IMG/VR virus record: IMGVR_UViG_3300031951_000598
Span: 1-35,812 of that record
Source of the DNA: a virus
Direction: 5' to 3' (one strand)
Length of the DNA stretch: 35,812 nucleotides
Shown one piece after another: positions 21,314 to 30,121 of this stretch. The notes below the pieces were generated by a model that was given only the letters and a program-made list of their open reading frames with translations, ran no database searches and was not told where the DNA came from. The position numbers were made by a program, and so were the translations under genes. Positions within the stretch are counted from its first letter, which is position 1. Each line of letters opens with the position of its first letter.

Positions 21314-21687
21314 TCGGCATCTGGGACGCCGGGCGATGGGACGAGGCGACGTGGGGTGACTCGCCGTACATAGTCGTCGACGACACCCATGATGGCGAAT
21401 ACCGCGCCAAGAAGCTGCGCGAAGAGCGGGACGCTACCGATCAGCGCCGGCAGCGCGTCCTGGCGCTGTACGAGCGCATCGTCGAGGGCAAGCAGTCGCT
21501 GCCCGATGCCGCGGAATACGTCGTCACGCGCGCGGTCGAGGCCGCAGGGGTCGAGGCCCGCGCCGACATACTGAAGGCCCCGAGGATCGACCTCGGCCGC
21601 ATCATGGCTGGATTGGAGCGCGCCTCCGCAATCCAGCGCGACATGCAACTGGAGGCCGACGACGAGGAGGTGATGTTGCTGCTATGA
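21310..21687 (+). CDS. Hypothetical head-region protein, 125 aa
   Basis: ATG overlaps the portal stop. The N-terminus reads IWDAGRWDEATWGDSPY, a Trp-Asp repeat that recurs at the end of the nozzle protein (28128-29693). The remainder is acidic and helical. Its position between portal and scaffold-like genes suggests an assembly role. No family is recognised. Confidence 0.65.
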   Translation: MIGIWDAGRWDEATWGDSPYIVVDDTHDGEYRAKKLREERDATDQRRQRVLALYERIVEGKQSLPDAAEYVVTRAVEAAGVEARADILKAPRIDLGRIMAGLERASAIQRDMQLEADDEEVMLLL

Positions 21688-22013
21688 GGACGCGATACGT
21701 CTGGCGCGACGGCGAGATGATCGAGATCGCGGTCGCCACGCCCGGTGCCGAGCCGAAGATCCAGATCGTTTCCGACATCGGCGGCTACAAGTCGATGGCG
21801 GATGGCTCGTGGATCAGCAGCCGTTCGCAGCACCGCGAGCATCTGAAGAGGCACAACTGCTTCGAGGTGGGCAACGAGATGCCCAAGGCGAGGCAGCCGA
21901 TCACGACGAACCGCGAGCAGCGCATCAAGCGCCTGCGCGAACAGTTGTGGAACATGACCGATCGGCAGGCGGACAAGATCCTGACCGACCTGCGGTCGCA
22001 GACCCGGAGATGA
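21684..22013 (+). CDS. Conserved podovirus head-region protein, 109 aa
   Basis: The product begins MRTRYVWRDGEMIEI and includes SDIGGYKSMADGSWISSRSQ and HREHLKRHNCFEVGNE, a pattern that recurs between portal and scaffold genes of many podoviruses. A single Cys and several His residues may bind metal, unproven. The basic C-terminal helix (REQRIKRLREQLWNMTD) resembles assembly-factor tails. Confidence 0.7.
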   Translation: MRTRYVWRDGEMIEIAVATPGAEPKIQIVSDIGGYKSMADGSWISSRSQHREHLKRHNCFEVGNEMPKARQPITTNREQRIKRLREQLWNMTDRQADKILTDLRSQTRR

Positions 22014-22014
22014 C

Positions 22015-23076
22015 ATGAACGGTGAGATCCAGAAGGTAGACAGCGACAGCCGCAAGGAGCTGCTTGCGGAACAGTTCAACGCGATCGAGGCGGAAGCGCC
22101 CGCGCCCGAGGCCGCGCCCGAGCCGGCCTCCGAGGCCGAGGCAGCGCAGTCCGCCGCTGACCGCGCGCGCGACGCCTCGGGCCGCTTCGCCAAGGCCGAG
22201 GCTGCCGCCAAGGCCCCGAAGGCCGCGCCCGCTGGGCCGCAGGCCACCGCGGGCGAGGCGACCGAGGCCGTGGAGGAGCCCGTCTGGCGCCGGCCGCCGC
22301 AGTCGTGGAAGAAGGAGATGCACGACTTCTGGTCCAAGGCGGACCCGCGGCTGCAGGAGTACGCCTACCAGCGCGAGGAGCAGATGCGCGCCGGCATCGA
22401 GCCGATCCGCTCGAAGGCCGAGTTCGCGGACAAGGTCAACGAGGCGATCGCGCCCTACATGGACACGATCCGCGGCCTCGGCATCGACCCGCCGCAGGCG
22501 ATCCGCGCGCTCATGGAGGCGGACAACATCCTCCGCTCGTCGCCCCCTCAGGACAGGCTCAACTATTTCCATTCCCTCGCCCGGTCCTACGGCATAGACT
22601 TGACCGCGCAGGGTCAGCCCGCCCCACAGGCCCCGGTCGATCCCAGCTTCGTGGCGCTTCAAAACGAACTCGTGAAGATTCGTGGCGAGGTGACCGGCTG
22701 GAAGCAGGCGCAGGAAGAGGCGGCCAATGCCGTGCTTCTTGACGAGGTGCAGCAGTTCTCCGCGAAGGCAGAGCATTTCGAGGCCGCGAGGCCGACGATG
22801 ATTCAGCTCTTACAGAGCGGTGTCGCGACCACGCTGGAAGACGCATACGACAAGGCCCTTCGTCTCGATCCCGAGCTGTTCGCGGCATCGCAGCAGGCCC
22901 AACAGGCCGCAGCCGCAGCGCAGCGCAAGGCATCCGCAGACAAGGCGGCGAAAGCCGCCAGGGCAGCCGCGGTATCGGTTCGGTCCTCCACACCCGGGGC
23001 GCCCTCCGCCGCCAAGGCAGCCGACCGCCGGTCCCTTCTCGCCGAGCAATTCGACGGGATGTCCGACCGGCTCTGA
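22015..23076 (+). CDS. Scaffolding-like protein
   Basis: This 353-aa protein precedes the major capsid gene. Its N-terminal 90 residues are acidic and Ala/Pro/Glu-rich. A central domain (RRPPQSWKKEMHDFWSKADP then RLQEYAYQREEQMRAGIEPI) and helical, Ala/Lys-rich C-terminus follow. SRKELLAEQFNAIE near the start recurs as RRSLLAEQFDGMSD at the end. Composition and gene order fit an internal scaffold expelled on maturation. No protease domain is seen. Confidence 0.78.
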   Translation: MNGEIQKVDSDSRKELLAEQFNAIEAEAPAPEAAPEPASEAEAAQSAADRARDASGRFAKAEAAAKAPKAAPAGPQATAGEATEAVEEPVWRRPPQSWKKEMHDFWSKADPRLQEYAYQREEQMRAGIEPIRSKAEFADKVNEAIAPYMDTIRGLGIDPPQAIRALMEADNILRSSPPQDRLNYFHSLARSYGIDLTAQGQPAPQAPVDPSFVALQNELVKIRGEVTGWKQAQEEAANAVLLDEVQQFSAKAEHFEAARPTMIQLLQSGVATTLEDAYDKALRLDPELFAASQQAQQAAAAAQRKASADKAAKAARAAAVSVRSSTPGAPSAAKAADRRSLLAEQFDGMSDRL

Positions 23077-23104
23077 CCCCAACCCTCTGTAAGGAGTGCC
23101 ATTC

Positions 23105-24106
23105 ATGGCGTTCGCGAACAGTTCGATCAGCGATATCATCGCGACGAACATCCAGTCGCGTTCCGGCGAGCTCGCCGACAACGTGACCAACAACAACGCG
23201 CTGCTGCGTCGCCTCAAGGAGCGCGGCAACGTGAAGACCTTCTCGGGCGGTAACGTGATCCTTCAGGAGATCATGTACAACGACAGCTCGACGAACAACA
23301 CGAACTCCTACTCGGGCTACGAGGTGCTCAACGTCTCGCAGAACTCGCCGATCTCCGCGGCGCAGTTCTCGATCACGCAGTACGCCTCGGCAGTCTCGAT
23401 CTCGGGCCTGGAGATGATCCAGAACTCGGGCAAGGAGGCGATCATCGACCTGCTGGATGGCCGCATGGCTGTTGCGGAGGCGCAGCTCGCCAACCGCATC
23501 GGCGGCGACATCTACCTCGATGGCACCGGCAACTCGGGCAAGAACATCACCGGCCTCGCGGCCGCGGTGCCCGACAGCCCGGCGACCGGCACGTACGGCG
23601 GCATCAGCCGCGTGTCGTGGTCGTTCTGGCGCTCGGTCGCCTTCTCGGGCGTGACAAACGGCGGCTCGGCCACGACGGCGTCCAACATCCAGCAGTACAT
23701 GGATTCGGTCGCCGTGCAGCTGATCCGTGGCACCGACAAGCCCGACCTGATCGTCGCGGACAACAACTACTACCGGCTCTATCTGCAGTCTCTGCAGTCG
23801 ATCCAGCGCATCTCGGACAGCGGTTCGAGCATGGCTGGCGCGGGCTTCGCGTCGCTCAAGTACTACGGCGCGGGCATGGCCTCCGATGTCGTCCTCGACG
23901 GCGGCATCGGCGCGGCGGCGACGGCGAACCACATGTGGTTCCTCAACACCAAGTACCTGCACTTCCGCCCGCATGCCGACCGGAACTTCGTGCCGATCGG
24001 GGGCGAGCGTCAGGCGGTCAACCAGGACGCCATCGTCAAGCTGATCGGCTGGGCCGGCAACCTCACCAGCAGCGGGCCGCAGTTCAGCGGCGTGCTGATC
24101 GCCTAA
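23105..24106 (+). CDS. Major capsid protein
   Basis: AAGGAG (23091-23096) lies 8 nt before ATG 23105, supporting this start over GTG 23096; 333 aa. The start MAFANSSISDIIATNIQSRS then GELADNVTNNNALLRRLKER and FSGGNVILQEIMY are characteristic of a capsid family in many podoviruses, expected to have the HK97 fold. It is flanked by a scaffold-like gene and a decoration-like gene and followed shortly by a strong terminator, as expected for the most abundant virion protein. Confidence 0.92.
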   Translation: MAFANSSISDIIATNIQSRSGELADNVTNNNALLRRLKERGNVKTFSGGNVILQEIMYNDSSTNNTNSYSGYEVLNVSQNSPISAAQFSITQYASAVSISGLEMIQNSGKEAIIDLLDGRMAVAEAQLANRIGGDIYLDGTGNSGKNITGLAAAVPDSPATGTYGGISRVSWSFWRSVAFSGVTNGGSATTASNIQQYMDSVAVQLIRGTDKPDLIVADNNYYRLYLQSLQSIQRISDSGSSMAGAGFASLKYYGAGMASDVVLDGGIGAAATANHMWFLNTKYLHFRPHADRNFVPIGGERQAVNQDAIVKLIGWAGNLTSSGPQFSGVLIA

Positions 24107-24119
24107 GGAGGGCCAGAAA

Positions 24120-24653
24120 ATGACCTACTCCGTCGAAAACCGTCTGGGCCTTCTGTCGATCGACCAGACCGACGCCGGCGAAACGATGGCGAACGGCACG
24201 TCCGCCATCCCGACCCCGCCGGCGACGCTCGGCATGGTCGTGCGCGGCTACGATCCGACCTACGGCGAGGGCGAGTTCATCCTCCTCCTCGGCGTGGCAT
24301 CGACCGAAGTCGGCTCGCTCGTGTCGTACAACGCGACGACCTACCAGACCGCGCTGGCCGCCAACACGGCGAACCTCGCGGGCCCGGTGGCCGTGGCGAT
24401 GTCGGCCAACGGTGCCGGCTCCTTCGGCTGGTACCAGATCGGTGGCCTCGCGGTCATGAAGAAGACCGCCGTCGCCGTGAACCCGCAGGTCGCCATCTAC
24501 CAGTCCGCCACGGTGGGCCGCGTGATGCCGACCGTCGCGACCGGCAAGCAGCTGCTCGGGGCTCGCTCCGCGAACCTCGCGACGGTGGCGTCCGGTGTCT
24601 CGACGGTGATCGTCTCGATCAACCGTCCGCACAAGCAGGGTCAGATCATCTGA
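24120..24653 (+). CDS. Capsid decoration-like protein
   Basis: AAGGAGG (24105-24111) precedes ATG 24120; the AAGGAGG overlaps the capsid stop. The 177-aa product is Thr/Ala/Gly/Val-rich with strands such as GEGEFILLLGVASTEVGSLV and GSFGWYQIGGLAVMKKTAVA, similar to cement proteins of the DUF2190 kind. It probably stabilises the capsid surface. A rho-independent terminator begins 9 nt after the stop. Confidence 0.75.
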   Translation: MTYSVENRLGLLSIDQTDAGETMANGTSAIPTPPATLGMVVRGYDPTYGEGEFILLLGVASTEVGSLVSYNATTYQTALAANTANLAGPVAVAMSANGAGSFGWYQIGGLAVMKKTAVAVNPQVAIYQSATVGRVMPTVATGKQLLGARSANLATVASGVSTVIVSINRPHKQGQII

Positions 24654-24661
24654 CCAACTGG

Positions 24662-24687
24662 GGGCGGCGGGCTCGCGCTCGCCGCCC
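24662..24687 (+). terminator. Rho-independent terminator after capsid/decoration genes
   Basis: GGGCGGCG (24662-24669) pairs with CGCCGCCC (24680-24687) around a 10-nt loop, followed by the pyrimidine tract TCTTCTTCC. It sits just after the stop at 24653 and before the next gene at 24709, separating the most highly expressed capsid genes from downstream tail genes. Confidence 0.8.
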
Positions 24688-24708
24688 TCTTCTTCCTCGG
24701 GAGCATTC

Positions 24709-25530
24709 ATGGCGCTTCCGTCGCGCGTCTTGAACTCGGGCGTCACCTCGTTGACCACCGCCGCAATCTGCGGCGAGGGCGCGTCAGCGGTGTCGGCAGC
24801 CGGATCGACATCCAGCGACGCGACCGCGCTGACCAGCATCTACAACCGGGTCTCGACCGTCGCCGCAGGCGCTGGCGTGAAGCTGCCGCCTTGCGAGATG
24901 GGCGCGACGATCTGGGTGACGAACCCGACGGCAACGTCCCTTACGGTCTATCCGTTCGACGCCGGCACGACCATCGGCGGCACTTCATCGCTTGCGGTGG
25001 TCAGCAATTCGTCGGCGTGCTTTTTTGCCGTCAGCAACACGCGGTGGGAGCATCTGCAGGGCTATGGCGGCGCCCAGGCGCAGGCCGCCTACGGCGCGTT
25101 TTCGTCGACCGCTACGCAGAACGCGGCAACGATCAACACCGCCTATCCCGTAACGCTCAACACGACCGCCGAGGCGTACCTTGTCAGCATCGGCAGCCCG
25201 GCTTCGCGGGTCGTGTGCTCGCAGGCCGGGGTCTACAATTTCCAGTTCAGCATCCAGCTCGACAAGACCGCGGCTTCGACGGCTGCCGTCTATATCTGGT
25301 ACAGGGTCAACGGGTTCGACATCGCCAACAGCGCGACGAAGGTCGCCGTTAACGGCAGCGACGCCGAGACCGTCGCGGCATGGAACTTTGTGCAGGAAAT
25401 GAGCGCAGGCGACTACTTCGAGCTCGTCTGGTCAACCGACGACACCAACTGCTTCATCGCGGGCTTCGCGGCGTCTCCGCCCGTTCCCGCGATCCCCTCG
25501 GTAATCCTGACTGCGGTGCAGGTCCGATGA
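24709..25530 (+). CDS. Two-domain virion surface protein with C1q/TNF-like C-terminus
   Basis: This 273-aa protein has two parts. Residues 1-118 (ALPSRVLNSGVTSLTTAAIC, then GVKLPPCEMGATIWVTNPTA) are clearly paralogous to the whole 26318-26677 protein. Residues 125-273 resemble a jelly-roll of the C1q/TNF type (AYGAFSSTATQNAATINTAY, VCSQAGVYNFQFSIQLDK, DYFELVWSTDD). It probably trimerises on the virion, as head fibre or decoration. Confidence 0.72.
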   Translation: MALPSRVLNSGVTSLTTAAICGEGASAVSAAGSTSSDATALTSIYNRVSTVAAGAGVKLPPCEMGATIWVTNPTATSLTVYPFDAGTTIGGTSSLAVVSNSSACFFAVSNTRWEHLQGYGGAQAQAAYGAFSSTATQNAATINTAYPVTLNTTAEAYLVSIGSPASRVVCSQAGVYNFQFSIQLDKTAASTAAVYIWYRVNGFDIANSATKVAVNGSDAETVAAWNFVQEMSAGDYFELVWSTDDTNCFIAGFAASPPVPAIPSVILTAVQVR

Positions 25531-26315
25531 TCGTTGCCGACAACCTCGACCAGACGCTGCCGATCGTCTGCAACACCGCCGACGACCGCATCCGCGCGAA
25601 CGTCCTGGCGGCCTGCAAGCTGCCGCTGCCGTGGCTGGATCTGGTCGAGGCGCTTGACCGGCCTGCCATCGTGGTCGGCGGTGGCCCGTCGATGCGGCCC
25701 CTGCTGCCGATGATCCGCGCGCTGCGCGACGGCGGGGCCGAGGTCTACGCCACGAACGGCACGGTGCGGCTGCTGCACTCGGCTGGCGTGACGGCCAATT
25801 TCCACGTCCTGCTGGACGCCCGGCCCGAGAACGTCGCCTTTGTCGATGGTCCCAAGGCTCAGCACTACCTGATCGCCAGCCAGTGCCACCCGCTGCTGTT
25901 TGCGGCCATTGCCGGGCATCCGCAGACGCTCTGGCACCCGGCCTACCCCGAAATCGACGAGTGGATCGGCCGCCGCGAGGCGGTCCTGATCGGCGGCGGC
26001 ACGACGGTCGGCCTGCAGGCCCTGTCGATCGCCTACGCGCTCGGTCACCGCAAGATCCACCTTTTCGGCTTCGACAGCAGCTACTCCGAGGCCGGCGACG
26101 GCCATGCCTACGCCCAGGCGCTGAACGATGACGACGATCGGCAGGAATACCGGGTCGGCGACAGGCGCTTCATCGCTGCGCCATGGATGGTTCGGCAGGC
26201 GGTGGAGTACCAGACGGCCGCGCGTCAATTGTGCGAAGGCGATGCGGAGTTGTATGTTCACGGGACGGGGCTTCTCCCGACCGTTGCCGCCCTCATGGGC
26301 AAGGAAAGGAACTGA
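25527..26315 (+). CDS. DUF115/MptE-like protein, possible sugar transferase
   Basis: ATG overlaps the previous stop; 262 aa. RPAIVVGGGPSMRPLLPMIR is the Rossmann-type opening of DUF115. The second hallmark is AVLIGGGTTVGLQALSIAYA then LGHRKIHLFGFDSSYS. DUF115 is found in archaeal MptE (pterin pyrophosphokinase) and in Maf-type flagellin glycosyltransferases. In a virion operon, glycosylation is the more plausible reading. It lies between two genes with paralogous domains. Confidence 0.8.
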   Translation: MIVADNLDQTLPIVCNTADDRIRANVLAACKLPLPWLDLVEALDRPAIVVGGGPSMRPLLPMIRALRDGGAEVYATNGTVRLLHSAGVTANFHVLLDARPENVAFVDGPKAQHYLIASQCHPLLFAAIAGHPQTLWHPAYPEIDEWIGRREAVLIGGGTTVGLQALSIAYALGHRKIHLFGFDSSYSEAGDGHAYAQALNDDDDRQEYRVGDRRFIAAPWMVRQAVEYQTAARQLCEGDAELYVHGTGLLPTVAALMGKERN

Positions 26316-26317
26316 CT

Positions 26318-26677
26318 ATGCCGATCCCCTCTCGCGTGCTGGCCTCGGGCAATTCGGGCCTCGCCACGACCTCCATCTGCGGTGACGGCGCCACCGGCCT
26401 GACGGCCACGGGCACGACCGCCGCCGACGCGCTGCAGCTCTCCGCGGTCTGGAATACCGTCGCGACCACGGCGGCATCGACTGGCGTCAAGCTGCCGCCA
26501 ACGGAAGCCGGCGCGGTCGTCTGCGTCTACAACGCGGGCGCCAGCACGCTGACCGTCTACCCGGCCACCGGCTCGACGATCAACGCCGGCGCGTCCTCGC
26601 TCAGCGTCACCGCCACCACGCGCGTCCTGTTCATCGCGACGTCCGCGACGACCTGGATCAGCATCGCGGGCGCCTGA
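26318..26677 (+). CDS. Small virion protein paralogous to N-terminus of 24709 gene
   Basis: AAGGAAAGGA precedes ATG. The 119-aa product aligns along its whole length with the first 118 residues of the 24709 protein: PIPSRVLASG, SICGDGA, GVKLPP, LTVYPATGSTI. This is a single beta-rich domain without the jelly-roll. It is probably a decoration or tail-surface component. Confidence 0.72.
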   Translation: MPIPSRVLASGNSGLATTSICGDGATGLTATGTTAADALQLSAVWNTVATTAASTGVKLPPTEAGAVVCVYNAGASTLTVYPATGSTINAGASSLSVTATTRVLFIATSATTWISIAGA

Positions 26678-26679
26678 TC

Positions 26680-27216
26680 ATGCCGCTCGACAGCGACGAC
26701 GCGAACGCGGACGCCAAGCTCCATGTGGAGTTCTATACCCACAAGGAGATGGGGCGTCCGTTCATCCGCATCATGGTGCCCGGCGACACGACGAACATCA
26801 TCGACCAGCCGGTGCGCGACGACCACAAGGCTCGGTTCCCGCGCCAGTGGCTGCACTTCCAGATGCAGAACGAGAACGGCGACATCCCCGGCACGAAGCT
26901 GGAGGACTGGCACCACGCCGCGCCCGGCGACATCACCGACGGGCAGGTCGCGGAGCTGCAGATCCTCAAGTTCCGCACCGTGGAGCAGGTGGCCACGGCC
27001 AGCGACGCGCAGGTGATGCGGGTCGGCATGGGTGGCGTCGGCCTTCGGCTCAAGGCGCAGGCGTTCCTGCGGATGAAGAGCGAAAGCACCGCGAATGCGG
27101 AGCTGGCCGAGGCCAAGGCGCAGCTCGCGGCGCTGCAGGCCCAGGTCGCGCAGCTGATCGAAGCCAAGGGCGAGGGACCGCGTCGCGGGCGTCCGCCGAT
27201 GGACAGGAGCGCCTGA
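26680..27216 (+). CDS. Conserved podovirus protein with coiled-coil C-terminus
   Basis: The 178-aa protein has HVEFYTHKEMGRPFIRIMVP, DQPVRDDHKARFPRQWLHFQ, and QILKFRTVEQVATASDAQVM, blocks common to a phage family near connector genes. The C-terminal third is coiled coil with a basic GPRRGRPPMD tail. Possibly a connector or assembly factor; its function is not established to my knowledge. Confidence 0.7.
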   Translation: MPLDSDDANADAKLHVEFYTHKEMGRPFIRIMVPGDTTNIIDQPVRDDHKARFPRQWLHFQMQNENGDIPGTKLEDWHHAAPGDITDGQVAELQILKFRTVEQVATASDAQVMRVGMGGVGLRLKAQAFLRMKSESTANAELAEAKAQLAALQAQVAQLIEAKGEGPRRGRPPMDRSA

Positions 27217-27217
27217 C

Positions 27218-28126
27218 ATGGGCTCGACGATGGTTCAGCTTGTCCAGCAGGTCTGCAACGAGCTGGGCCTCGTCTCGCCGTCTACCGTGGCCGGGAACAA
27301 CTCGCAGGACGTCATCCAGACGTTGGCGCTGATGAACGCGAGCGGCTACGAGCTGCTCAAGCGTCACGACTGGCGCGAGCTGACCCGGCCGCACCGCTTC
27401 ACCGTCCAATACCTGACGACGACCGGCACATGGACGACCTCGTCGCCGCAGGTGACCGGCATCCCCGACACCACGGGCCTCGACTCGACCTACATGGCCG
27501 TCGGCACGGGCATCAACCAGGACACGTTCATCGAGACCGTCGACAGCGGCACGCAGGTCACGCTGAACCAGAACCCGGGCGGCCCGGGCACCGCGGCAAG
27601 CATCACCTTCGCCAAGACCAAGTACTCGTTGCCGGCCGACTACGACGCGCTGGTACCGCGAACGCAGTGGGACAAGTCGAAGCGCTGGGAGATGCTTGGC
27701 CCCGAGAGCCCGCAGCAGTGGGAATGGCTGCTGTCGGGCTACATCTCGACTGGCCCGCGCATCCGCTGGCGCCTCTACGGCGCGTACTTCCAGATCTGGC
27801 CGGCCACCACGACCGCCGAATACCTCGGCTTTGAGTACAGGTCGAAGGGCTGGGCGCTGTCGTCCTCGGGCGCGATCAAGAACAGCTTCACGGCTGACGA
27901 CGACACCTGCATCTACCCGGACCGCGTCATGGTCCTCATGACGAAGCTGAAGTATTTCGAGGCCAAGGGCTTCGATACCACGGCGCTCTATCGCGACTTC
28001 CTGCGCGAGCTGGAGACGGCGATGGCGCAGGACATGTCGGCCGCCAACCTGTCCTTCGCGCCGCGCCCGGGCACGGTGCTGATCGGCTACGACAACATCC
28101 CGGACAGCGGTTACGGGTCGACCTGA
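27218..28126 (+). CDS. Head-tail adaptor (tail tubular A / gp4-like)
   Basis: The 302-aa protein begins MGSTMVQLVQQVCNELGLVS, typical of podovirus adaptor proteins. NASGYELLKRHDWRELTRPH and a C-terminal CIYPDRVMVLMTKLKYFEAK helix match this class, with an inserted beta region (about 65-130). It would bind under the portal and seal the packaged head. It precedes the nozzle gene, the usual order. Confidence 0.78.
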   Translation: MGSTMVQLVQQVCNELGLVSPSTVAGNNSQDVIQTLALMNASGYELLKRHDWRELTRPHRFTVQYLTTTGTWTTSSPQVTGIPDTTGLDSTYMAVGTGINQDTFIETVDSGTQVTLNQNPGGPGTAASITFAKTKYSLPADYDALVPRTQWDKSKRWEMLGPESPQQWEWLLSGYISTGPRIRWRLYGAYFQIWPATTTAEYLGFEYRSKGWALSSSGAIKNSFTADDDTCIYPDRVMVLMTKLKYFEAKGFDTTALYRDFLRELETAMAQDMSAANLSFAPRPGTVLIGYDNIPDSGYGST

Positions 28127-28127
28127 G

Positions 28128-29693
28128 ATGGTCCGGCCCGCCCCAGTCTTGCGTGCCGCAAAGCAAGCCAGCGCGCGCGTCGCGTCGATCCCGTCTCCGA
28201 TCGGCGGGTGGAATGCGCGCGACAGCCTTGCGAACATGAAGCCCACCGATGCGGTGACGCTGACCAACTACTTCCCGACCGCCACCAACGTCGTCTTGCG
28301 TGGCGGTTACCAGAAGCACGCGACCGGCCTGCCGGGTCAGGTCGAGACGCTGATGCCGTACAACGGCGCAACGACGCAGTCGCTGTTCGCGATCTCCAGC
28401 AACTCGATCTACAACGTCACCAGCGCCGGCGCGGTAGGCGCTGCGGTGGTCAGCGGCTTGACCAATAGTCGATGGGAAAGCACCAACGTCGCGACGCCAG
28501 GTGGCAACTTCCTGTACGCGGTCAGCGGCGGCAACAACCCGCTGCTCTACGATGGCTCGACCTGGACGGCCATCACCGGAGCTTCGACGCCCGCGATCAC
28601 CGGGGTCACGACCAGCGAGCTGGACAACGTCTGCCTATTCAAGAACCGGTTGTGGTTCATCCAGCGCAACACGCTGAAGGCATGGTACCTGCCAACCCAG
28701 TCGGTGGGCGGCGCTGCGCAGGTGCTTGACTTGTCATCGGTGGCGCGCAAGGGCGGATACCTGCTCGCGATCGGCGTCTGGACTATCGACGCCGGCTTCG
28801 GCCTCGACGACAACCTCGTGTTCGTGACGACGCAGGGCGAAATCATCATCTACCGCGGCACCGACCCGTCGAACATCTCGACGTGGTCGCTGGTCGGCGT
28901 CTGGGCGATGGGCTCGCCGATGGGCAAGCGGTGCTTGGCGAAGTTCGCCGGCGATCTGGCATACATCGCCTTCGATGGCCTGTTCCCGCTCTCGCAGGCG
29001 CTACAGAGCGCGCGCGTGGCGCCCGAGAGTGTCGCGCTGACCAACAAGATCCAGGGCGCCTTCGCAGCTGCAACGGCCGCCTATTCCGGCTCGTTCGGAT
29101 GGGAAATCTGCGTGGCGCCCAAGTTCAACGCCGTGATCGTCAACATCCCTGTCGGCGTTGGGTCTCAGCAGCAGTACGTCATGAACACCATCGTCCAGAG
29201 CTGGTGCAACTTCACTGGCTGGAACGCCAACACGTTCTGCTTGCACAAGCAGGATCTGTTCTTCGGCGGCACGGACTACGTCGCCAAGGCATGGACCGAC
29301 GACCATTCGGATGACGGCGCCGCCATCTCGGCAGGCGCGCTGCAGGCGTTCAACTACTTCGGGTCGCGCGGCCAGAAGAAGATCTTCACCCGCGCGAGGC
29401 CGAACCTGTTCGCAGATGGCCAGCCGGCAGTCTTTGTCGGCATGAACATCGACTTCCAGGTCAACGACACCTCGGCGCCGCTGGCCTATCTGCCGCAAAC
29501 CAGCGCGGTTTGGGATACGTCGCTCTGGGACAACGGAACGTGGGGCGCCGGGCAGAACATTTCGGTGAACTGGCAGGGTGTCACGGGCGTCGGCTACTGC
29601 GGGTCGGTCAACTTCCGCTCGGCGTCGAAGGGCCTGTCGCTGGAATGGGCCGCAACCGACGTCGTCTTCATGCCCGGCTGGAACGGCATATGA
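28128..29693 (+). CDS. Tail nozzle / packaged-DNA stabilisation protein (P22 gp10-like)
   Basis: This 521-aa protein starts with a short basic segment and then IPSPIGGWNARDSLANMKPT and DAVTLTNYFPTATNVVLRGG, the signature of gp10-like nozzles. Repeated beta-blades (NSRWESTNVATPGGNFLYAV, VVNIP-type strands) indicate a propeller. Near the end VWDTSLWDNGTWG repeats the Trp-Asp motif of the 21310 protein. It forms the distal conduit to which fibres attach. Confidence 0.85.
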   Translation: MVRPAPVLRAAKQASARVASIPSPIGGWNARDSLANMKPTDAVTLTNYFPTATNVVLRGGYQKHATGLPGQVETLMPYNGATTQSLFAISSNSIYNVTSAGAVGAAVVSGLTNSRWESTNVATPGGNFLYAVSGGNNPLLYDGSTWTAITGASTPAITGVTTSELDNVCLFKNRLWFIQRNTLKAWYLPTQSVGGAAQVLDLSSVARKGGYLLAIGVWTIDAGFGLDDNLVFVTTQGEIIIYRGTDPSNISTWSLVGVWAMGSPMGKRCLAKFAGDLAYIAFDGLFPLSQALQSARVAPESVALTNKIQGAFAAATAAYSGSFGWEICVAPKFNAVIVNIPVGVGSQQQYVMNTIVQSWCNFTGWNANTFCLHKQDLFFGGTDYVAKAWTDDHSDDGAAISAGALQAFNYFGSRGQKKIFTRARPNLFADGQPAVFVGMNIDFQVNDTSAPLAYLPQTSAVWDTSLWDNGTWGAGQNISVNWQGVTGVGYCGSVNFRSASKGLSLEWAATDVVFMPGWNGI

Positions 29694-30121
29694 TCGTCGC
29701 TGGACCGGTTGTCGGCCATTGGGTCATGGACCGCATTGGCGGATTCTTCGATCCGGTTTGCATGTCGGCAATAGGCTGGGAGAGCGATGGGCGGCTGACC
29801 GCGGGCGCCTCGTACCGTGACTGGAACGGCGCATCTATCGAAGGCCAGATTGCGGCCGACAGGCCATTGACGCGCGGCTTTCTGTTGGCGATCTTCGACT
29901 ATCCGTTTTGCCAGTTGGGCGCGCGCAAGATTGTCGCGACGACCTCCGCGGACCACATCCGCAGCATCCGACTTTTGCGCCGCCTCGGTTTTGTCGAGGA
30001 GGCCTGCCTGCGTGATGCCGCGCCGGGCGGCGACCTGATCATCTACACCATGCGGCGGGAGACCTGCCGCTTCCTTGGAGACAGCCATGGGCAAGAAAGC
30101 GTCCGCACCTCCGGCCCCTGA
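29690..30121 (+). CDS. GNAT-like acetyltransferase
   Basis: ATG overlaps the nozzle stop; 143 aa. The pattern SAIGWESDGRLTAGASYRDW, then GARKIVATTSADHIRSIRLL and RRLGFVEEACLRDAAPGGDL resembles phage GNAT proteins, including the RLLRRLGF cofactor-loop region, but the P-loop Q-x-x-G-x-G/A is not clear. The final 35 nt overlap the next gene. It could acetylate a virion or host protein; the substrate is unknown. Confidence 0.68.
   Translation: MIVAGPVVGHWVMDRIGGFFDPVCMSAIGWESDGRLTAGASYRDWNGASIEGQIAADRPLTRGFLLAIFDYPFCQLGARKIVATTSADHIRSIRLLRRLGFVEEACLRDAAPGGDLIIYTMRRETCRFLGDSHGQESVRTSGP

Noticed and set aside
22559-23974. Long antisense reading frame (471 aa) over scaffold-like and capsid genes
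   Set aside because: It is the shadow of well-supported plus-strand genes in high-GC DNA; composition is Arg/His/Val-biased and no ribosome site or neighbours on that strand support it.
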